DNA from: Bacteroidales bacterium UBA5206
Lineage (GTDB): Bacteria; Bacteroidota; Bacteroidia; Bacteroidales; Tenuifilaceae
Direction of reading: 5' to 3'
DNA: 17,856 bases
Assembly: GCA_002412705.1 (NCBI GenBank)
Contig: DHVO01000060.1
Coordinates: 1-17,856 of the forward strand
Part shown: positions 15,207-17,856 of the stretch, in pieces
Position numbering within the stretch: position 1 is the first letter of the stretch
Layout: every line of letters begins with the position of its first letter
Program-made: the position numbers and the translations under genes
Notes under the pieces: generated by a model
Seen by the model: only the letters and a program-made list of their open reading frames with translations
The model's database searches: none
What the model was told of the DNA's origin: nothing

Positions 15207-15908
15207 TTATTTCTCTTCTAAAACATCGTCGGAGTTGAACGTGAAGCCCAATCGTTTACCCGTTTGAATTTTAGAGTTCTCAATTTTCGTGTTCATTTGC
15301 GCTACCGATGCAATTTTAACCATATCGTATGGCGGAACTAAAAGATCGAACTCAAGGGTGTAAAGAATCGCGCTCTCAATAATTTTCTTAACCGATTCCT
15401 TGTCAATTATGGCTGATCCAAAATTGTTGTAAAGGAATCCCATTTGGCGTTTCCCCTCAACAAAGTAATGGTGTTCCTGATTTATAAAAACTCTACCTAC
15501 AAGGTATCCTAAGTCATCTAACCTGTTATACTTAAAGGAGTCGGTAAGGAAGTTATAAATGTTAATTACCCCGCAGTAGGAGTTTAGCCTATCTTGCTGA
15601 ACATAGGAAAGTTTCCAGATGTTGTGGTCCCTATCGAATTCAAAGGTGTTGGAGTGCATGCTAAATATCAGAATATCACCTGCAACCCTTATTTCTGCTT
15701 CGAACTTGCCCCTATCCCTATACTCAAGTTTTACACGCTTATCGGCACCTTTTAAGAAAAGGTTATACTCGTTGGCCATTTCGTGCAAAACTTCTTTAAT
15801 AAGGTTAAATACCTCAAATGTATTGTCGTAAACCTTTTGCTTAAGGGATGATTTTTCAACTAACGTTTTAATAATTAGTTCCCGAGGATCGGATTTAGGA
15901 TTGTCCAT
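15207..15908 (-). CDS. Conserved-looking protein of unknown function (233 aa)
   Basis: I do not recognise a characterised family. The 233-residue product is soluble, with no signal peptide or membrane segment. The first 60 residues are helical and charged (LIIKTLVEKSSLKQKVYDNTFEVFNLIKEVLHEM), followed by a mixed alpha/beta region with many aromatic residues (IFSMHSNTFEFDRDHNIWKLSYVQQD, YLVGRVFINQEHHYFVEGKRQMGFLYNNFG) and a polar tail. I use the ATG at 15908. Ten codons upstream an in-frame TTG at 15938 opens a longer frame, but it would lie inside the T-tract of the proS terminator and upstream of the likely transcript start. The M49-like lipoprotein gene follows after 25 nt, so the two probably share a transcript. 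Confidence 0.75.
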   Translation of the reverse strand: MDNPKSDPRELIIKTLVEKSSLKQKVYDNTFEVFNLIKEVLHEMANEYNLFLKGADKRVKLEYRDRGKFEAEIRVAGDILIFSMHSNTFEFDRDHNIWKLSYVQQDRLNSYCGVINIYNFLTDSFKYNRLDDLGYLVGRVFINQEHHYFVEGKRQMGFLYNNFGSAIIDKESVKKIIESAILYTLEFDLLVPPYDMVKIASVAQMNTKIENSKIQTGKRLGFTFNSDDVLEEK

Positions 15909-15925
15909 TTCTTTGTTTTTACAAG

Positions 15926-15933
15926 CAAAATTA
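15926..15933 (-). promoter_or_regulatory. Candidate -7 promoter element for the unknown-protein/M49 unit
   Basis: On the minus strand TAATTTTG matches TAnnTTTG exactly. The transcript would start near 15920, about 12 nt before the ATG at 15908. It overlaps the end of the T-rich tract of the proS terminator, so termination and re-initiation are packed into about 45 bp. No -33 element is obvious. Confidence 0.42.
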
Positions 15934-15970
15934 AACAAAAGCCCTAAGAATGCGGTGCATTTCCTAGGGC
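15931..15970 (-). terminator. Intrinsic terminator of proS
   Basis: Inverted repeat of 15941-15953 with 15957-15970: outer arms GCCCTA and TAGGGC, inner arms GAATGC and GCATTTC with one mismatch and one bulge, and a 3-nt loop. On the minus strand a T-rich run (15940-15931) follows. The hairpin lies 15 nt after the proS stop. Confidence 0.8.
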
Positions 15971-15985
15971 AATATTATTTGTTAT

Positions 15986-17461
15986 TTAGTATGCAATTGC
16001 AAATAGAGCTCGCTGTGTTGATGGCTTCCCTGTTACAATACACTTTCCTTCCTCTTTTTCTCCATCTAACGGAATGCAGCGTATGGTTGCCTTAGTTTCT
16101 TCCTTAATGCGCTCTTCTGTTTCTGTTGTTCCATCCCAATGAGCAAGAATGAAGCCTCCCTTAGTGTTTAGCACCTGCTTAAATTCATCGTAGGTTTCAA
16201 CCTTTGTGGTTTTTTCTTCCCGTAACTTAAGCGCTTTTTGGAAAATATTATCCTGTATTTCGATTAGTAGCTGTTCAACCCTTTCGGCTACAGCGCTTTG
16301 CTCAACATACATTTTCTCCAGAGTATCCCTGCGTGCAATCTCAACGGTTCCCTTTTCTAGATCCTTAGGACCAATAGCAATTCTAACAGGTACGCCCTTT
16401 AGCTCATGTTCTGCAAATTTGAAGCCGGGTTTTAAATTATCTCTGTCATCAAACTGAACGCTAATTCCCTTTGCCTCTAGTTGTAATTTAAGTTCTTTAA
16501 CCTTTTCAGCAACTCTACTAAGTTCCTCTTCACCTTTAAAAATAGGAACAAAAACAACTTGAATAGGAGCTAGTTTTGGAGGAAGAACCAACCCGTTGTC
16601 ATCGGAATGAGCCATAACCAGTGCACCCATTAGTCGGGTGGAAACGCCCCACGAAGTAGCCCAAACATATTCTAACGCTCCCTCTTTTGATGCAAACTTT
16701 ACATCGAATGCTTTTGCGAAATTTTGCCCTAAGAAGTGGGATGTACCTGCTTGAAGCGCTTTACCATCCTGCATTAGCGCTTCAATGCTATAGGTGTCAA
16801 CTGCTCCAGCAAAACGTTCGGAGTCCGACTTGGTACCAATGGTAACCGGAACGCCCATGAAACCTTGAACAAAGTCAGAGTAAACACCAATCATTGTTTT
16901 GGCTTCCTCTATAGCTTCTGCTTTAGTGGCATGTGCAGTATGGCCTTCTTGCCAAAGGAATTCTGCTGTGCGAAGAAATAGGCGCGTACGCATTTCCCAG
17001 CGAACAACGTTAGCCCATTGGTTTAGCTTTATGGGTAAATCGCGATAGGATTGTATCCATCCGCGATAGGTATTCCATATAATGGTTTCTGAAGTAGGCC
17101 TAACAATTAGCTCCTCTTCTAGCTTTGCATCTTCGTCCACAACAACACCTTTGCCATCGGGATCGTTTTTTAAGCGGTAGTGGGTTACTATGGCACACTC
17201 TTTGGCAAATCCTTCAACGTGGCTAGCCTCTTTGCTAAAGAATGATTTCGGGATGAATAACGGGAAATAGGCGTTTTGATGTCCAGTTTCTTTGAACATT
17301 TTATCAAGTTGAGCTTGCATTTTTTCCCAAATAGCGTATCCATAGGGCTTTATAACCATGCAACCTCTAACGGCAGAATGCTCTGCTAATCCCGCTTTAA
17401 TCACGATGTCGGTGTACCACTGAGAATAATTATCTTCTCTGCTTGTAATTTCTTTAGCCAT
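15986..17461 (-). CDS. proS: Prolyl-tRNA synthetase, archaeal/eukaryotic type (ProS)
   Basis: A class II aminoacyl-tRNA synthetase that charges tRNA-Pro with proline. At 491 residues and without the editing insertion of the long bacterial form, it belongs to the archaeal/eukaryotic-type branch that Bacteroidota use. Motif 1 lies around 32-49 (GCMVIKPYGYAIWEKM), the proline-binding RPTSETI at 121-127, motif 2 at 154-174 (RWEMRTRLFLRTAEFLWQEGH), and motif 3 around 271-283 (GVSTRLMGALVMAH). The anticodon-binding domain spans about 300-400. The protein ends in the characteristic aromatic residue (FAIAY), which in this branch reaches the active site. The C-terminal domain keeps only C462 and C474, so the four-cysteine zinc site of some relatives appears lost. 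The gene is monocistronic with its own terminator. Confidence 0.96.
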   Translation of the reverse strand: MAKEITSREDNYSQWYTDIVIKAGLAEHSAVRGCMVIKPYGYAIWEKMQAQLDKMFKETGHQNAYFPLFIPKSFFSKEASHVEGFAKECAIVTHYRLKNDPDGKGVVVDEDAKLEEELIVRPTSETIIWNTYRGWIQSYRDLPIKLNQWANVVRWEMRTRLFLRTAEFLWQEGHTAHATKAEAIEEAKTMIGVYSDFVQGFMGVPVTIGTKSDSERFAGAVDTYSIEALMQDGKALQAGTSHFLGQNFAKAFDVKFASKEGALEYVWATSWGVSTRLMGALVMAHSDDNGLVLPPKLAPIQVVFVPIFKGEEELSRVAEKVKELKLQLEAKGISVQFDDRDNLKPGFKFAEHELKGVPVRIAIGPKDLEKGTVEIARRDTLEKMYVEQSAVAERVEQLLIEIQDNIFQKALKLREEKTTKVETYDEFKQVLNTKGGFILAHWDGTTETEERIKEETKATIRCIPLDGEKEEGKCIVTGKPSTQRALFAIAY

Positions 17462-17544
17462 TTGTGTCTTTGGTATGAATTTTGTTCTTAATTCGATGTA
17501 AAAACAGCAACAAAGTAACGAAATAAAACGATAATTATAAATAT

Positions 17545-17560
17545 CCTAAAATTTAGGAGG
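17545..17560 (+). promoter_or_regulatory. Strong Shine-Dalgarno sequence overlapping a palindrome
   Basis: AGGAGG at 17555-17560 lies 6 nt before the ATG at 17567, an optimal spacing. Its first three bases are also the end of the perfect palindrome CCTAAAATTTAGG (17545-17557). No other gene in this window has a comparable ribosome binding site. Confidence 0.7.
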
Positions 17561-17566
17561 TGGATT

Positions 17567-17856
17567 ATGAAAACTAAACTTACACTTTACGGATTGGCTA
17601 TAGCAGGATTAACCTTAGCATCGTGCGCAGGAAGCCTGACAGTGAGCCGCTCAACCGTAACTCCTGTTGACGATATTTACTATTCGCCAAATAAGAGTTA
17701 TGTGGTTGAGGAACGCGTTGAGAAACCTCAGCGCGAGATGACCTCCTCTGCTTTAAAAATGGCAGAAATAGAACAAAAGTATCAAGAAATAATATCTCAG
17801 GATACAACAGGGAAAATTGATACAGTTATTTACAAGGCAGAGTCAACCAATCCTTA
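17567..17856 (+). CDS. N-terminal part of a lipoprotein, cut by the window edge
   Basis: The open frame runs from the ATG at 17567 to the end of the window (96 codons visible, no stop). The first 20 residues form a type II signal peptide, MKTKLTLYGLAIAGLTLASC, with lipobox LASC and acylated C20. The mature part is polar and contains VDDIYYSPNKSY, a motif seen in many Bacteroidota envelope lipoproteins, and a charged helical stretch (LKMAEIEQKYQEII). The residues after the cysteine (AGSLTVS) lack the acidic surface-export signal described for Bacteroidota lipoproteins, so periplasmic orientation seems more likely. The start is fixed by a strong Shine-Dalgarno sequence. It diverges from proS across 105 bp. 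The function is unknown. Confidence 0.8.
   Translation, partial: MKTKLTLYGLAIAGLTLASCAGSLTVSRSTVTPVDDIYYSPNKSYVVEERVEKPQREMTSSALKMAEIEQKYQEIISQDTTGKIDTVIYKAESTNP

Noticed and set aside
17598..17807. Minus-strand frame at the right edge
   Set aside because: It is antisense to the lipoprotein frame, which has a lipobox and a strong Shine-Dalgarno sequence.
1..17856. Mobile elements, CRISPR arrays, tRNA genes, toxin-antitoxin or defence systems
   Set aside because: I looked for terminal repeats, transposase or integrase motifs, regularly spaced repeats and tRNA-like cloverleaf segments and found none.

Overview
The window looks like ordinary chromosomal DNA from a member of the Bacteroidota, most likely the order Bacteroidales. 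The signs are an archaeal/eukaryotic-type prolyl-tRNA synthetase, a TlpA-like thioredoxin protein with the N-terminal architecture typical of this phylum, a SiaB-like kinase, a POTRA/beta-barrel surface protein, near absence of Shine-Dalgarno sequences, and several exact copies of the Bacteroidota -7 promoter element TAnnTTTG just upstream of genes. Base composition is moderately AT-rich and even throughout. I see no insertion sequence, phage gene, CRISPR array, tRNA or rRNA.

Layout, left to right. (1) speA (arginine decarboxylase, +), closed by a strong hairpin terminator, then a MATE-family exporter (+). (2) A bidirectional terminator separates the exporter from a secreted TlpA-like thioredoxin protein (-). 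That gene diverges from a DUF255/YyaL-type thioredoxin-fold protein (+) across a 0.2 kb control region holding three copies of one 9-bp half-site. (3) A minus-strand block follows: pabB overlapping tilS by 11 nt, a 2-Cys peroxiredoxin, then a SiaB-like GHKL kinase gene with a BamA/TamA-like outer-membrane protein 24 nt downstream. (4) Next come a conserved protein of unknown function with an M49-like (dipeptidyl-peptidase III-like) lipoprotein 25 nt downstream, and proS, all on the minus strand. (5) At the right edge a lipoprotein gene (+) begins and runs off the window. It is the only gene here with a strong Shine-Dalgarno sequence.

Most genes are housekeeping: polyamine synthesis, folate precursor synthesis, tRNA-Ile lysidinylation, prolyl-tRNA charging and peroxide defence. 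The less-explained parts are the siaB-like/bamA-like pair, the unknown-protein/M49 lipoprotein pair, the divergent thioredoxin-fold pair with its repeated half-sites, and a heptanucleotide tandem array that supplies the last codons of tilS. I did not find convincing evidence of a wholly new multi-gene system. No gap between genes exceeds 300 bases.
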